64,000 nucleotides of DNA from Archaeoglobales archaeon (GCA_030055595.1 JASFYH010000002.1:122201-186200); one strand, 5' to 3'. Numbered from the stretch's first letter, positions 49,061-59,403 are shown. Translations and numbers: made by a program. The notes: generated by a model not told the origin, from the sequence alone.

Positions 49061-50026
49061 GTGAATATTAAAATTGGCACAATAATAGCATTAAACCTTC
49101 TGGTCTTTATTATTTCCCTCACCGTAGGTAGCTCGCGATATGGGTTTGAAGATCTCATAAGGCTTTTTCAAGGCACAGCTGAAGAGACCGCAAGAACGAT
49201 CATACTCGAATACAGGCTTCCAAGATTACTTCTCGCTGTTATAGTTGGTGCCTCTCTCTCCGCTTCCGGTTGTTCACTACAAGCACTATTTAGAAATCCC
49301 CTCGCAGAACCCTATGTCCTTGGAATTGCAAGTGGTGCAAGCTTAGGGGCAATTTTATCGGTGATCTTAGGACTCAACGTATTTGGCAGAATTCTATTTG
49401 CCTTTCTGTTCTCAATTTTAACAGTCTATCTCGTATTCCTAATTGGAAACACAAAAAAATTTAGGGATCAGAACTACGCAATTCTACTTGCGGGAATAGC
49501 AATTGCTTCATTCCTCTCCGGTTTGAATTCCCTACTGATCTATCTGCATTCGCAAAACTTACATAAAGTCATATTTTGGCTAATGGGAAGCTTTTCCAAT
49601 CCACAATGGGAAGAAATCTACTTCTGCACACCATGCCTGATAATTGGACTCTCATTTCTTCTTGCAACATCCTGGAACCTGAATGCACTGCTCTTAGGCG
49701 ATGAGCATGCAAAAGCGGTAGGGATCAATGTTGATAGGTATAGATCAGAGCTGATAATCTTCACATCTCTCCTCACATCAACAGCGGTTGCAGTCAGCGG
49801 TGTGATCGGATTTGTTGGGATCATAATTCCGCACACAGTTAGAATCCTTATTGGAGAAGAACATAGGCAACTATTGCCTACCACGATCTTGCTATCTACC
49901 GCTTTTATGCCATTTGTAGACATGATCGCGAGGATCTCGATCAGTGGTGAGATCCCAGTCGGAGCAATAACTGCAATGCTTGGAGGTCCTTTCTTTCTTT
50001 ATTTACTCCTAAGGAGAGGCATATGA
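49061..50026 (+). CDS. btuC: FecCD/BtuC-family ABC permease
   Basis: RLPRLLLAVIVGASLSASGCSLQALFRNPLAEPYVLGIASGASLGA; ISGEIPVGAITAMLGGPFFLYLL. Confidence 0.88.
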   Translation: MNIKIGTIIALNLLVFIISLTVGSSRYGFEDLIRLFQGTAEETARTIILEYRLPRLLLAVIVGASLSASGCSLQALFRNPLAEPYVLGIASGASLGAILSVILGLNVFGRILFAFLFSILTVYLVFLIGNTKKFRDQNYAILLAGIAIASFLSGLNSLLIYLHSQNLHKVIFWLMGSFSNPQWEEIYFCTPCLIIGLSFLLATSWNLNALLLGDEHAKAVGINVDRYRSELIIFTSLLTSTAVAVSGVIGFVGIIIPHTVRILIGEEHRQLLPTTILLSTAFMPFVDMIARISISGEIPVGAITAMLGGPFFLYLLLRRGI

Positions 50027-51216
50027 AGTTAAAAGTAGAGAATTTAACGGTTAAACTTGGAAGCAATGAAATTCTAAAAGATCTAACTATAGAAGCAAAG
50101 GAGGGTGACTTCATTGCATTACTCGGTCCCAATGGTAGTGGAAAGTCCACACTTCTGAGAACGATCTTCGGAGTGATCAAACCTGCGAGGGGCGTTGTTT
50201 TCTTTGATGGAAAAGAGATCGAGAAGGGATATCTCCCTCAGGAAACTGCAGACACGAATCTCAATGTTATAGATGTTGTTCTACTTGGTAGAACGCCTTA
50301 TCTTGGCAGAATAAAGATCCCAAAAAAGAGGGATCTTGAGATCGCAAGGAAAGCTTTAAGAGATCTTGGTATTGAAAAACTGGCTAATAGAAGATTTTCA
50401 GAACTGAGTGGTGGTGAAAAACAGAAAGTTCTTCTTGCAAGACTTTTTGCTCAGGAACCAAAGATCATTCTACTTGACGAACCGACAGCACATTTAGATC
50501 TTTCCGCACAACTCGAGATCATGGGGCTCATAAAGGAGCTCTCAGATGATAGGATCGTGATCGTTGCTTTGCACGATATAAATCTCGCTCTTTCTTTTGC
50601 CAATTGCATATTCCTGATAAGAGACGGCAGGATCTTATTCGCGGGAAGCCCGAAAGAAGTTATAAATGAAAAGAACATTAAGGAGGTCTTTAACGTTGAA
50701 GTTAGCGTTAAAAAACATGGTCAGATCTATGTGATTCCCAAGATAAAATCGACTAAAAAGGGTAAGAAAGTGCATGTGATCTGTGGCGGAGGTAGTGGAC
50801 GAGAACTGATCCATCTCTTGAATTCCAATGGATTTCTAATTTCCGCAGGAGTCCTGAATGCCCTTGATTCTGACTGGGAGATCGTTTCCGAGATTGGAGG
50901 AGAGATCATCGACGCTCCACCTTTTTCGCAGATCAGTGAAGAAGCTTTCCAGAGGAACTTAGAGTCTATAAGAAATTCTGATGCGGTAGTTTTAGCGGAT
51001 TTGAGCTTTGGAAAAGGAAATTTTAAAAACTTACTCTCCGCTAAGTATGCAAGCGAACTCGGAAAACTAATAGTGGTCGAAAAGACTGACTTCCAAAATA
51101 GGAATTTTGTTGGAAGAGTTGCTGAAGAGATCTACTCCGAAATTTTGAAGAATGCAAAAGTTGTTAAAAATGATGAGGAGGTTATAAATGCCATACAAAA
51201 ATTACTTTCTGAATGA
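50023..51216 (+). CDS. btuD: ABC transporter ATPase (BtuD-like) with about 150-aa C-terminal domain
   Basis: GPNGSGKSTLLRTIFG, LSGGEKQKVLLARLFAQEPKIILLDEPTAHLD; then KVHVICGGGSGRELIHLLNSNGFLISAGVLNALDSDWEIV.... Confidence 0.85.
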   Translation: MKLKVENLTVKLGSNEILKDLTIEAKEGDFIALLGPNGSGKSTLLRTIFGVIKPARGVVFFDGKEIEKGYLPQETADTNLNVIDVVLLGRTPYLGRIKIPKKRDLEIARKALRDLGIEKLANRRFSELSGGEKQKVLLARLFAQEPKIILLDEPTAHLDLSAQLEIMGLIKELSDDRIVIVALHDINLALSFANCIFLIRDGRILFAGSPKEVINEKNIKEVFNVEVSVKKHGQIYVIPKIKSTKKGKKVHVICGGGSGRELIHLLNSNGFLISAGVLNALDSDWEIVSEIGGEIIDAPPFSQISEEAFQRNLESIRNSDAVVLADLSFGKGNFKNLLSAKYASELGKLIVVEKTDFQNRNFVGRVAEEIYSEILKNAKVVKNDEEVINAIQKLLSE

Positions 51217-51748
51217 GGATACCCTAATAGTTTATGGAAATTTCTTTGGAATTAGCACAGGACTTCTTGGAGGTTGGAAAATTGTCAAGGCGGTCTTTAA
51301 TCATACTGTAAGCGATGAATTTTATAAAATGCCAGCTGTAAAATATCTGAGACTTGTTGCAAAAAATTATGGACTTAAAAGCTATTTTGGTCTTCTAACA
51401 GCGGTTCCAATGAGAAATTTGAGTATCGGAAGTGCTGAAGATGTTACCGCATTCATTACCGCCGGTGTGGATAATCCAAATGAGAATACGATCAATATGA
51501 TCCTTGTTCTGGAAGCCAAGGTTAGCAAGGCGGGAATGCTAAACGCGATAATAACTGCAACTGAAGCAAAGAGCAAAGCCTTATTTAAGCTTGGATATAG
51601 TTTTACAGGCACAAACACAGATGCAGTAGTCATTTTAAGCACTATGAAAGGTAAATATGAGAGATTTGCAGGTCCCGCAAGCGATTTAGGCAAAAAAATA
51701 TGGAAAGTTGTTTTTGAAGGTGTAATGGAGAGTCTTAAAAAGAAATAG
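51188..51748 (+). CDS. cbiZ: Adenosylcobinamide amidohydrolase CbiZ-like
   Basis: FITAGVDNPNENTINMILVLEAKVSKAGMLNAIITATEAKSKALF...TGTNTDAVVI...AGPASDLGKKIWKVV. Confidence 0.85.
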   Translation: MPYKNYFLNEDTLIVYGNFFGISTGLLGGWKIVKAVFNHTVSDEFYKMPAVKYLRLVAKNYGLKSYFGLLTAVPMRNLSIGSAEDVTAFITAGVDNPNENTINMILVLEAKVSKAGMLNAIITATEAKSKALFKLGYSFTGTNTDAVVILSTMKGKYERFAGPASDLGKKIWKVVFEGVMESLKKK

Positions 51749-51824
51749 CCTGAAAGTGACTTTTGAATCAAGAATTTCCATTACACAAATAAAAATTTAT
51801 AAATGAACTCTACAACTCGATCGC

Positions 51825-52856
51825 ATGAAGTTCGGAAACGTTTTGTCCCCGCCAATGCCTCCCTTGGATAGGGCTATGAGCATAGCGATCCAGAGCGAAG
51901 AATTGGGCTTTTACTCAATTGTAATGCCAGATCATACGCTTATGGTGCCACCGGGTTTAACTCCAAACACCTTGGCTATGCTCTCCGCAATTGCAATGAA
52001 AACTCAGAAGATCAAACTTGGAACAGGTGTTACGGACTTTGCAAGATACCACCCCTCGATCTTAGCGCAGTTTTTTGCTACTCTCGATCATTTAGCTCCG
52101 GGGAGAGTATTCTTGGGAGTCGGAAGTGGTGAGGCGATGAACATATCTCCCTTCGGCATGCCATGGAAGAAATTTTCACAGCTCAAAGAAGGTATAGAGA
52201 TCGTGAAGAGACTCTGGGAGGGGGAGCAGTTTTCTTATTCAGGAAAGGCGTTCAGACTAAAAGATGCGTTTCTACAGATCAAGCCATTGCAAAAAATACC
52301 GATTTATGTTGGAGCGAATGGCAGGAGAACGAGAGAACTAACTGGAATGCTTTGCGATGGATGGATGCCAATAGCAGAAACTCCAAAAACTTACAAGGAG
52401 AACTTAGAAGACGTTAAAAGGGGTGCAGAGAAAGTGGGGAGAAATGTGGAGGAAATTGACACAGCTCTGCAGATCTACACCGCAGTTGATTATGATAGCG
52501 GTAAAGCGATGGAAAGGGCAAAACGTTTTGCAGGCATAGTTATTTCGGCACTTGAAAAGGTTGAGCAAGCGGGATACACTCTTGAACTCCCGCGGGACTT
52601 TCCAAAAAGATTTTACTTTGAAAGACTTTTGCTTACAGATGACTCGCTTTCGAAGTTCATAGAATACTCCTCAATTGTTAGCGAGGAGATCATATCGGAC
52701 TTCTTCATTGTCGGAAATCCTGAAGAGTGCATTTCAAAGATCGAGGAATTCAGAAGAGCGGGAGTTAAGCACATGGCGATGATCAACGTAGGTCCAGATC
52801 CTAAGCTCGTTATGAAGATCTACTCTGAGAAGATCATTCCAACATTTAAAGAATAA
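51825..52856 (+). CDS. LLM-class (F420/flavin-dependent) oxidoreductase
   Basis: LGFYSIVMPDHTL...LGTGVTDFARYHPSILAQFFATLDHLAPGRVFLGVGSGEAMNISPFG...PIYVGANGRRTRELTGMLCDGWMP. Confidence 0.88.
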   Translation: MKFGNVLSPPMPPLDRAMSIAIQSEELGFYSIVMPDHTLMVPPGLTPNTLAMLSAIAMKTQKIKLGTGVTDFARYHPSILAQFFATLDHLAPGRVFLGVGSGEAMNISPFGMPWKKFSQLKEGIEIVKRLWEGEQFSYSGKAFRLKDAFLQIKPLQKIPIYVGANGRRTRELTGMLCDGWMPIAETPKTYKENLEDVKRGAEKVGRNVEEIDTALQIYTAVDYDSGKAMERAKRFAGIVISALEKVEQAGYTLELPRDFPKRFYFERLLLTDDSLSKFIEYSSIVSEEIISDFFIVGNPEECISKIEEFRRAGVKHMAMINVGPDPKLVMKIYSEKIIPTFKE

Positions 52857-52898
52857 GGAGATCCGAAATACTTATATTCGCCATTTTTTATTTTCTTT

Positions 52899-53798
52899 AT
52901 GATTGTAAGAATGGGGCTTCTTGGATCGTTTGTATTCATTAGCCTATTACTAACACCCTTTGCCTTTGGAGTGCTGACCATTTATGATATTTTTGAAAAA
53001 GAAATTGTAAACGAGACTTTGAGTGTCCCGACGGAGAACTATGCCTATGTTAGCTTTTACATAAGCTTAACTGGGAAAACACAGAACAGGATCAGCGTGA
53101 ATGTCAATGAAGTAAACGGCAAATACGTAAACATTTACGTTTTTGACGAGGAGAATTTCAATCTTTACAGAGAAGGTAGAACTGCGGGTCCAATTTTCTC
53201 TGCAAGAGATGAAAAAGCTTATTCGAAGGTCTTTATTCCTGAAAAAAGTGGAAACTATTACGTTGTTATTGAGAACAGAGATCCCTTCAAAAAAACGGTT
53301 CGAGTGCAAGTTGTTTGGAAATATGGGGTTTCTGCTCCAGATCTGATCCCAGAGTTTGTTGAAGCTCACCCTTCGGAGGTTTTCTGGGGAGAGAAAGTCT
53401 ATGTTGACTTCAAAATAAAGAACTACAGTCCTGTGAAGGCGGGAGCACACGAAGTTGTAGTCTATCTCGAAAGTGAAGATCAAAAGCTCTACGAGATCGA
53501 TCGCATCCAGATCGAGCAGATCCTTGCAGAAGAATCAAAATTATTTAGCTCGGAGAAGGTAATTTCTAAAGAGCTTCCAAGAGGATTGTATAGAATAAAG
53601 ATCGTGGTGGATCCTCAAAATCAAGTTGAGGAATACAACAAGAGCAACAACGAGATCTATGGGGCAAAGCTCTTCATCAAAGGTTCCTCACTAACTCCTC
53701 TGACTTCTGCTGAGACGCAGAAGAGCCCGGGATTCGAGCTTCTGTTCTCACTGTTTGCCCTCCTCGGAGTTGCATTCCTGATCAGGAGTAGAAGTTGA
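52899..53798 (+). CDS. Secreted CARDB-like protein with PGF-CTERM sorting signal
   Basis: N-terminal signal-like segment; APDLIPEFVEAHPSEVFWGEKVYVDFKIKNYSPVKAG...YNKSNNEIYGAKL; C-terminus QKSPGFELLFSLFALLGVAFLIRSRS. Confidence 0.8.
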   Translation: MIVRMGLLGSFVFISLLLTPFAFGVLTIYDIFEKEIVNETLSVPTENYAYVSFYISLTGKTQNRISVNVNEVNGKYVNIYVFDEENFNLYREGRTAGPIFSARDEKAYSKVFIPEKSGNYYVVIENRDPFKKTVRVQVVWKYGVSAPDLIPEFVEAHPSEVFWGEKVYVDFKIKNYSPVKAGAHEVVVYLESEDQKLYEIDRIQIEQILAEESKLFSSEKVISKELPRGLYRIKIVVDPQNQVEEYNKSNNEIYGAKLFIKGSSLTPLTSAETQKSPGFELLFSLFALLGVAFLIRSRS

Positions 53799-53855
53799 GT
53801 TCCGCCTCATCAATTTTTATAAAAAAAGCGAGGGTAGGGAGAAAAGCACTGCAGA

Positions 53856-53930
53856 TAGCGGGGCGTGGATTTGAACCACGGATCTGCGGGTTATGAGCCC
53901 GCCGGGATTACCTGACTACCCTACCCCGCT
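53856..53930 (-). tRNA. Initiator tRNA-Met (CAT), CCA not encoded
   Basis: Minus strand AGCGGGG...GCGGG-CTCATAA-CCCGC...CGTGG-TTCAAAT-CCACG-CCCCGCT-A; A1:U72 and GGG:CCC anticodon-stem pairs are initiator hallmarks. Confidence 0.92.
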
Positions 53931-54103
53931 TCAAGTCTTTGTCTTCTTGCGGTATTTCAAATTTTTCTTTTTATGAATTAAGATCTGGGTCATGCTTTAA
54001 AGCGTTGTTCTTGGTTAGCGTTTAACAATGGGAAGGGGCTTTAAGAAGGCTGTAAGTTCTGGTCACAGTAAAGCTTATCAATAGATATGAGTTTATCGCA
54101 ATC

Positions 54104-54553
54104 ATGGATTTATATTTCATTGTTCCAATACTTGGGGCACTCGCTTTGCTGTCCGCAATCGCTTCGCTATTAACAAGGGATAACTTCTACTCCGCCTTAT
54201 ACATGTCTTTAACAATGGTTTTCATCGCTGGGATCTATGCATTCTATAACCTTCAGCCTTCAGTTGTTCTAATTACTCTCGTCTTTGTTGGTGCGGTCGG
54301 CGTTGTAACGATTGCGGTTGCAGCAACCTACAGGGCTAAGAGTTCCAGAAAGCTAAGCCTGTTGCCCGCTTTTGCGATCGCTATTGTTGTTGCGCTTATA
54401 ATTTTGCGATTGCCTTTAGAGTTTCGTTTTGAAGTTTTGGAGAACGGAATAACATTTCTTGGCGATTACTTCATTGCAGTTCTTTTCCTTGTCTGCATGA
54501 TGATATTAATAATGTTATCAACGATAAAAATCCTTAAGGAGGTAGGAAGATGA
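54104..54553 (+). CDS. fqoJ: F420H2:quinone oxidoreductase subunit FqoJ (NuoJ-like)
   Basis: 149 aa hydrophobic NuoJ-like protein; first gene of the operon. Confidence 0.85.
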   Translation: MDLYFIVPILGALALLSAIASLLTRDNFYSALYMSLTMVFIAGIYAFYNLQPSVVLITLVFVGAVGVVTIAVAATYRAKSSRKLSLLPAFAIAIVVALIILRLPLEFRFEVLENGITFLGDYFIAVLFLVCMMILIMLSTIKILKEVGR

Positions 54554-54843
54554 TCGAGCTCGCAATTGCACTGGTTGTCATTTTTGTGGCTTATCTAATG
54601 GCAATATCTTCCAGAGATGCGGTTAGATTGCTAATAAGCCTCGAGCTTATGTTTGCGGGAGTATTCTTGGCAATTCTACCGCTTTTTGCCTCAATTCCAG
54701 ACACCGCTTTTGCAATTCTCGTTGTTGCCATCTTTACGAGCGGTGCGGAGCTCTTAATTCTGATCTCTGCAATCATAATCCTTGACAAGCTTAAGAAGGG
54801 CATCGAGATCGAGAAAATCTCGACTGGAGGTGATGTTGAATGA
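54550..54843 (+). CDS. fqoK: FqoK (NuoK-like)
   Basis: 97 aa, three hydrophobic segments with conserved LLISLELMFAGVFL. Confidence 0.88.
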   Translation: MIELAIALVVIFVAYLMAISSRDAVRLLISLELMFAGVFLAILPLFASIPDTAFAILVVAIFTSGAELLILISAIIILDKLKKGIEIEKISTGGDVE

Positions 54844-56267
54844 ATTTCCTGCACATTCTTCTTTTTCCCCTTCTGATCACATTCATACTTCCGATCTTCA
54901 GAGCAAGAATAGCAACCGCTTTGTCAACGATCTCTTTCCTGATTCCAGCATTTGTTTCTTTGTATCTGCTATTGACTGCACATAGAGGAGAAGAGCTACT
55001 AATGAATCTGCCAGCACCAATTGGGGACTTCTACTTGCTCTATGATCCAATAAGCCACGCATTTGGCTTTACGATTTCATTGGTTTCAGCAATGGTTGCC
55101 CTTTACTCTTTGCCCTACATGAAGCACAGATTTGAAGAGATGGGAGCAAAAGAAGGAGAGTTCAGAAAATACTGGTTCCTATACAATCTATATGCAGTCT
55201 CAATGTTATGGCTCGTTTACAGCGGAAATCTGCTTTTGCTATACATCTTCCTTGAAATTTCCTTACTCGCTTCGTTCATGCTCATTTACTTATACGGCTA
55301 CGGCAACAGGCAATGGGTCGGAATTCTTTACTTTGTATGGACGCACATCGCTGGTGTTTTGGCTTTAACTGGTTTCCTTATCGTTGCTTTTGCAAATCAA
55401 ACCCTTGCTTTAAATGAGTTGAAGGTCATAGGCTTCATTCCATGGCTTCTTATCTTTCTCGGAATGGTTGTCAAGCTTCCGGGGCTTGGACCTCACATCT
55501 GGCTACCTTGGGCTCACGCAGAAGCTCCGACACCAGTTAGCGCTTTGCTGAGCCCGCTGACAGTTGGACTTGCGGGCTATGTGCTTCTGAGAATTTATCT
55601 AATTGACAGCTCCTTCATAGTTCAGTTTAGGGAAATTATAATCTTCTACGCAATAATCTCGAGCATCTACGCTGGACTCAGCGTCTTCAAGCAAAGGGAT
55701 TACAAGAGATTGCTTGCATACTCCACAGTTTCGCAGATGGGCTATGTGCTAATTGCAATCTGTCTCGGCTCCTACGGGCTCATTGGGCTCGTAATCCAGT
55801 ATATGAGCCACGCATTTGGCAAAGCAATCCTCTTCATGACCGCTGGAGCAATCATAGCGACTTTCCACGGGCTTAGAAATCTCGACAAAATGAAGGGGAT
55901 GCATGAGTTTGTTCCCACGATTTCCAACGCAGCACTGCTTGGCTTCATGACGCTGAGCGGTATCATAACGATTGGAATGTTTGCTGAATTCTTTATACTG
56001 CTCGGGCTAACTCAAATCTATGGGTTCAATTTGCAAATAATTTCTTTGGTTGTTCTCGTTTTCATAATTTCTGGGCTATACAGCTTCTACACTATGAAAG
56101 AAATCTACTACGGAACACCAATGGCTTACGAGAAGCCAAAGTTCAGCAGGCTCCTTGATCTGCCCTTGTATGCGATTGCTTTATTCAGCGTAGCCTTTAT
56201 CTTTCCACCCTTGGCTCCCGCCCTTCTTGACGGCATAAAGCTCGCCCTCGGGGGTGTTATGCCATGA
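54840..56267 (+). CDS. fqoM: FqoM (NuoM-like antiporter subunit)
   Basis: LPGLGPHIWLPWAHAEAPTPVSALLSPLTVGLAGYVLLR, KRLLAYSTVSQMGYV. Confidence 0.92.
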   Translation: MNFLHILLFPLLITFILPIFRARIATALSTISFLIPAFVSLYLLLTAHRGEELLMNLPAPIGDFYLLYDPISHAFGFTISLVSAMVALYSLPYMKHRFEEMGAKEGEFRKYWFLYNLYAVSMLWLVYSGNLLLLYIFLEISLLASFMLIYLYGYGNRQWVGILYFVWTHIAGVLALTGFLIVAFANQTLALNELKVIGFIPWLLIFLGMVVKLPGLGPHIWLPWAHAEAPTPVSALLSPLTVGLAGYVLLRIYLIDSSFIVQFREIIIFYAIISSIYAGLSVFKQRDYKRLLAYSTVSQMGYVLIAICLGSYGLIGLVIQYMSHAFGKAILFMTAGAIIATFHGLRNLDKMKGMHEFVPTISNAALLGFMTLSGIITIGMFAEFFILLGLTQIYGFNLQIISLVVLVFIISGLYSFYTMKEIYYGTPMAYEKPKFSRLLDLPLYAIALFSVAFIFPPLAPALLDGIKLALGGVMP

Positions 56268-58192
56268 TAGATTTCCCGCTCAATGAAGCAACCTTAATCG
56301 CAACTCTGCTCCTTGCCCCAATCATTTCGAGTTTGCCAGTTGCCTTTGCGTGGCTAATGGAACCAAAAAGAGAGTGGACAAGAAATCTGCCCATTATTGC
56401 GGTCTTTGGGCTTTTTATCTCTTTAATCTGTTCTCTCTACATCCTTTTTAACTTTGGTAAACTTGAAGAAGCGGTTAAGATTCCATTTGACTGGCTTCCT
56501 GGCTACAACATTAGCTTTGTGTTCATCTTTGACTACCTTAGCAAGATCATGGGTGTGCTCACAGCTTTCATAGCATTCCTCATCGGCGTTTATGGCTTGG
56601 AATACATGAAGCACGATTACCGTCTTGGCTGGTATTGGTTCTTCTTCAACCTGTTCACAGCCTCGATGCTCCTCGTTGTTTACAGTGATAACTTGCTAAT
56701 GCTCCTTATCGGCTGGGAAGGGCTTGGATTGGCTTCATGGGGTCTCATAGGGCACTGGTTCAGAGATGACGATGACATGAGCTTCGTTGGAAACGTTGGC
56801 AGAAAAATAGCGGGAATTAACTACTTCTGGTCTCCAAGTCTTGGAGCATGGAGGGCAATCTCGACAATTCGCATAGGAGACATGCCGATGTTCTTCGCAA
56901 TCGCCGCAATTTTCTTCTTTGCTGGAACCCTAAACATAAGCGAAATCCACTGGCATGAACTTGCAGAGAAGTTGGGGGCGTTTGGAATCTTCTTAATACT
57001 CTTCGCTTTCCTGCTCGGTCCATTTACGAAGTCTGCACAGCTTCCGTTCAGTGAATGGCTGATGACCGCAATGACTGGTCCTACGACTGTTAGCGCTTTG
57101 CTTCATTCAGCAACAATGGTCGCAGCTGGAACATACATCTTCATGCGACTGAGCTGGTATGTGGAGCCATGGAACATCCATAACGCTGGAGTTGAGTCCA
57201 TCTACGTTCTCGTTCTTTTCCTTGGCTTGGTTTCAGCTTTTTATGGTGCTTCAGTTGCACTTGGCTGTCTTGAGAGGAAGGTTTTGCTCGCAGCCTCGAC
57301 GATGTCAAGCCTTGGGCTCATGTTTGCAACCGCTTCAGCGAGCAAATGGGTTGGTGAATTCGCATTGATGGTTGCATTCTGGTATCTCGTCACACATGCC
57401 TTCGCAAAGGCTACTTTATTCCTTGTAGCGGGTCATTTAATCCATGAGACTCACGATCGCTTCTGTGTCGGCGGAAAAGATCTTGCGAAACATCTAAGGC
57501 TTGCATTTCTTGCAACAATCATCGCAACTCTTTGCCTTAGCGGAATCCCGCCACTTACCGCTTACTGGGTAAAATCCGCAATGGATGAAGTTGAACATAG
57601 CTTGGAGCATGAATTCGGCTTAATTCCGCTAATGCTATTGGTTTTGACTTCAGCCATTTACTCAGCATTCCTTGCAAAGTTCCTGAGCCTTAACTTCCTG
57701 AAAGGAGATTACAAGCTCAAGGCACATGGCGGTGGAAGGCTGATGAGCTTTGCTTACATCGTAATGGGCTCAATGCTAATTTTGCTCCTTGCAATTTACC
57801 TCATAGATCACGAATTCCATGAATTTGTCGAGGAGGGATTTTTGACCTCTTCATTAACCGTTGGCTTGGTTGTGCTAACCACTTACCTGATTGGACTGGC
57901 TAAGCCCAGACTTGAGTCTCCAATTGGCAAAGCCCTTGGAGACAGATTATACTTGGCATTTTTGAATGACTACTTAGTCCCCAAGCTTGGCTGGGCTCTT
58001 GCTAAACTCGTGGATTATGGAAATAGAGCAATAGACTTCTTCTGCCATAGAGCAATTCCAGATTCGTTTAACTTTGCTTCAAAGAGCATCAGGAAAGTGC
58101 AGAGCGGTAGCGTTGAGAGATATCTGAAGATCTCAGTCGCGGTAATCCTGCTTCTCCTTGTAGTAGCGGTTGCCTTAGGGGTGATCGTATGA
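56264..58192 (+). CDS. fqoL: FqoL (NuoL-like antiporter subunit)
   Basis: GWEGLGLASWGLIGHW, TKSAQLPFSEWLMTAMTGPTTVSALLHSATMVAAGTY, 642 aa. Confidence 0.93.
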   Translation: MIDFPLNEATLIATLLLAPIISSLPVAFAWLMEPKREWTRNLPIIAVFGLFISLICSLYILFNFGKLEEAVKIPFDWLPGYNISFVFIFDYLSKIMGVLTAFIAFLIGVYGLEYMKHDYRLGWYWFFFNLFTASMLLVVYSDNLLMLLIGWEGLGLASWGLIGHWFRDDDDMSFVGNVGRKIAGINYFWSPSLGAWRAISTIRIGDMPMFFAIAAIFFFAGTLNISEIHWHELAEKLGAFGIFLILFAFLLGPFTKSAQLPFSEWLMTAMTGPTTVSALLHSATMVAAGTYIFMRLSWYVEPWNIHNAGVESIYVLVLFLGLVSAFYGASVALGCLERKVLLAASTMSSLGLMFATASASKWVGEFALMVAFWYLVTHAFAKATLFLVAGHLIHETHDRFCVGGKDLAKHLRLAFLATIIATLCLSGIPPLTAYWVKSAMDEVEHSLEHEFGLIPLMLLVLTSAIYSAFLAKFLSLNFLKGDYKLKAHGGGRLMSFAYIVMGSMLILLLAIYLIDHEFHEFVEEGFLTSSLTVGLVVLTTYLIGLAKPRLESPIGKALGDRLYLAFLNDYLVPKLGWALAKLVDYGNRAIDFFCHRAIPDSFNFASKSIRKVQSGSVERYLKISVAVILLLLVVAVALGVIV

Positions 58193-59403
58193 TTACCGAG
58201 CTCGACATTCTTAAGGCACTCGTAATTCTGACCTTTGCGGGTATTTTGAGCTATAAAAACTCCATTTTGTCATTAGCTCTTAGCACACTCGTTGTATTTC
58301 TATTCTTGGAGTCCAATGGGCTTATTCTGATGGTTTTGTCGGTTGCGATCCTAAATTTGATCTCGATGCTTGCGATCAGGAAAAACCAGATCGCTGGACT
58401 GGATTACGCTTTGATCGTATTCATGGCAATTGCCACCGCTTATGTCTTTTTCACTTCTGACATTGCGGAACTGCTCGTTCTATTCGTGGTTGTTTCCGTT
58501 CCTACTTATTTGATCGTAATGCTCGATGAGGGCAAGCTGAACGTTGATCCTGGCATTAAATACATCGCATTCATGGTCATTGCTACTGTAGTCTTTATCA
58601 TTGGCTCAGCGGTGCTTTACTTGGGCTACAGCTGGCAAAATTCAACGATCTACCTGCTTGGCTTTGTTGCTCTTCTCATTGGCTTAGCCTTGGAAGTCGG
58701 GGTAGCTCCATTTCACGAATGGGTTCCGGATGTTTTTTCAAATGCGAATCCGATCTCGATCTCGATCATCGCATCGCTCGCAAAGTTCGTTCCATTCATC
58801 GTCGCATACAAGATCCTTCTAATGACCGCAACTGAGCTAACTTCGCTTGCACTGCTGATCTTTGCGGTTATTTCAGCAATTTCAATGTTCATCGGAAACA
58901 TTGGAGCCCTAACAGCCAAGGATCCAGCAAGAATACTGGCTTACTCAACGATAGCAAACATGGGCTATGTGCTTGCTGCCTTTTCAGCAATCATGGCACC
59001 AAGAGAATTAGTTTACTATGCAATCGCTGGCGGATTGCTTCAGCTGTTTGTAAATGCATTTGGCAAAATTGGCTTCTTTAATGCAATTAAGGGAGGATCT
59101 TCGAGTCTCTCAAACTACCTTTTGAGCTTCTCATTCATAGGCTTGCCACCTCTAATGGGCTTCTGGAGCAAATTCTTCATAATCTATGCTCTTGTGTTTT
59201 CTAACTATCTCTGGCTTGCGATCTTGCTCGTGCTGAATTCGGCGATCTCGATTCCATACTATCTCAGACTTGTAAGGCTCACAGAAGTTAGCTCTAAATC
59301 GTTGATCACAAACACTGTGGCAACTGTAACCGCTTTTGTTATGCTGATCACCTTGATTCCACCAGTCTGGTTTGTAGAGCTTGTTAAGGAGGTGTTGAAA
59401 TGA
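58189..59403 (+). CDS. fqoN: FqoN (NuoN-like antiporter subunit)
   Basis: VGVAPFHEWVPDVFSNANPISISIIASLAKFVPF, ARILAYSTIANMGYVL. Confidence 0.9.
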   Translation: MITELDILKALVILTFAGILSYKNSILSLALSTLVVFLFLESNGLILMVLSVAILNLISMLAIRKNQIAGLDYALIVFMAIATAYVFFTSDIAELLVLFVVVSVPTYLIVMLDEGKLNVDPGIKYIAFMVIATVVFIIGSAVLYLGYSWQNSTIYLLGFVALLIGLALEVGVAPFHEWVPDVFSNANPISISIIASLAKFVPFIVAYKILLMTATELTSLALLIFAVISAISMFIGNIGALTAKDPARILAYSTIANMGYVLAAFSAIMAPRELVYYAIAGGLLQLFVNAFGKIGFFNAIKGGSSSLSNYLLSFSFIGLPPLMGFWSKFFIIYALVFSNYLWLAILLVLNSAISIPYYLRLVRLTEVSSKSLITNTVATVTAFVMLITLIPPVWFVELVKEVLK

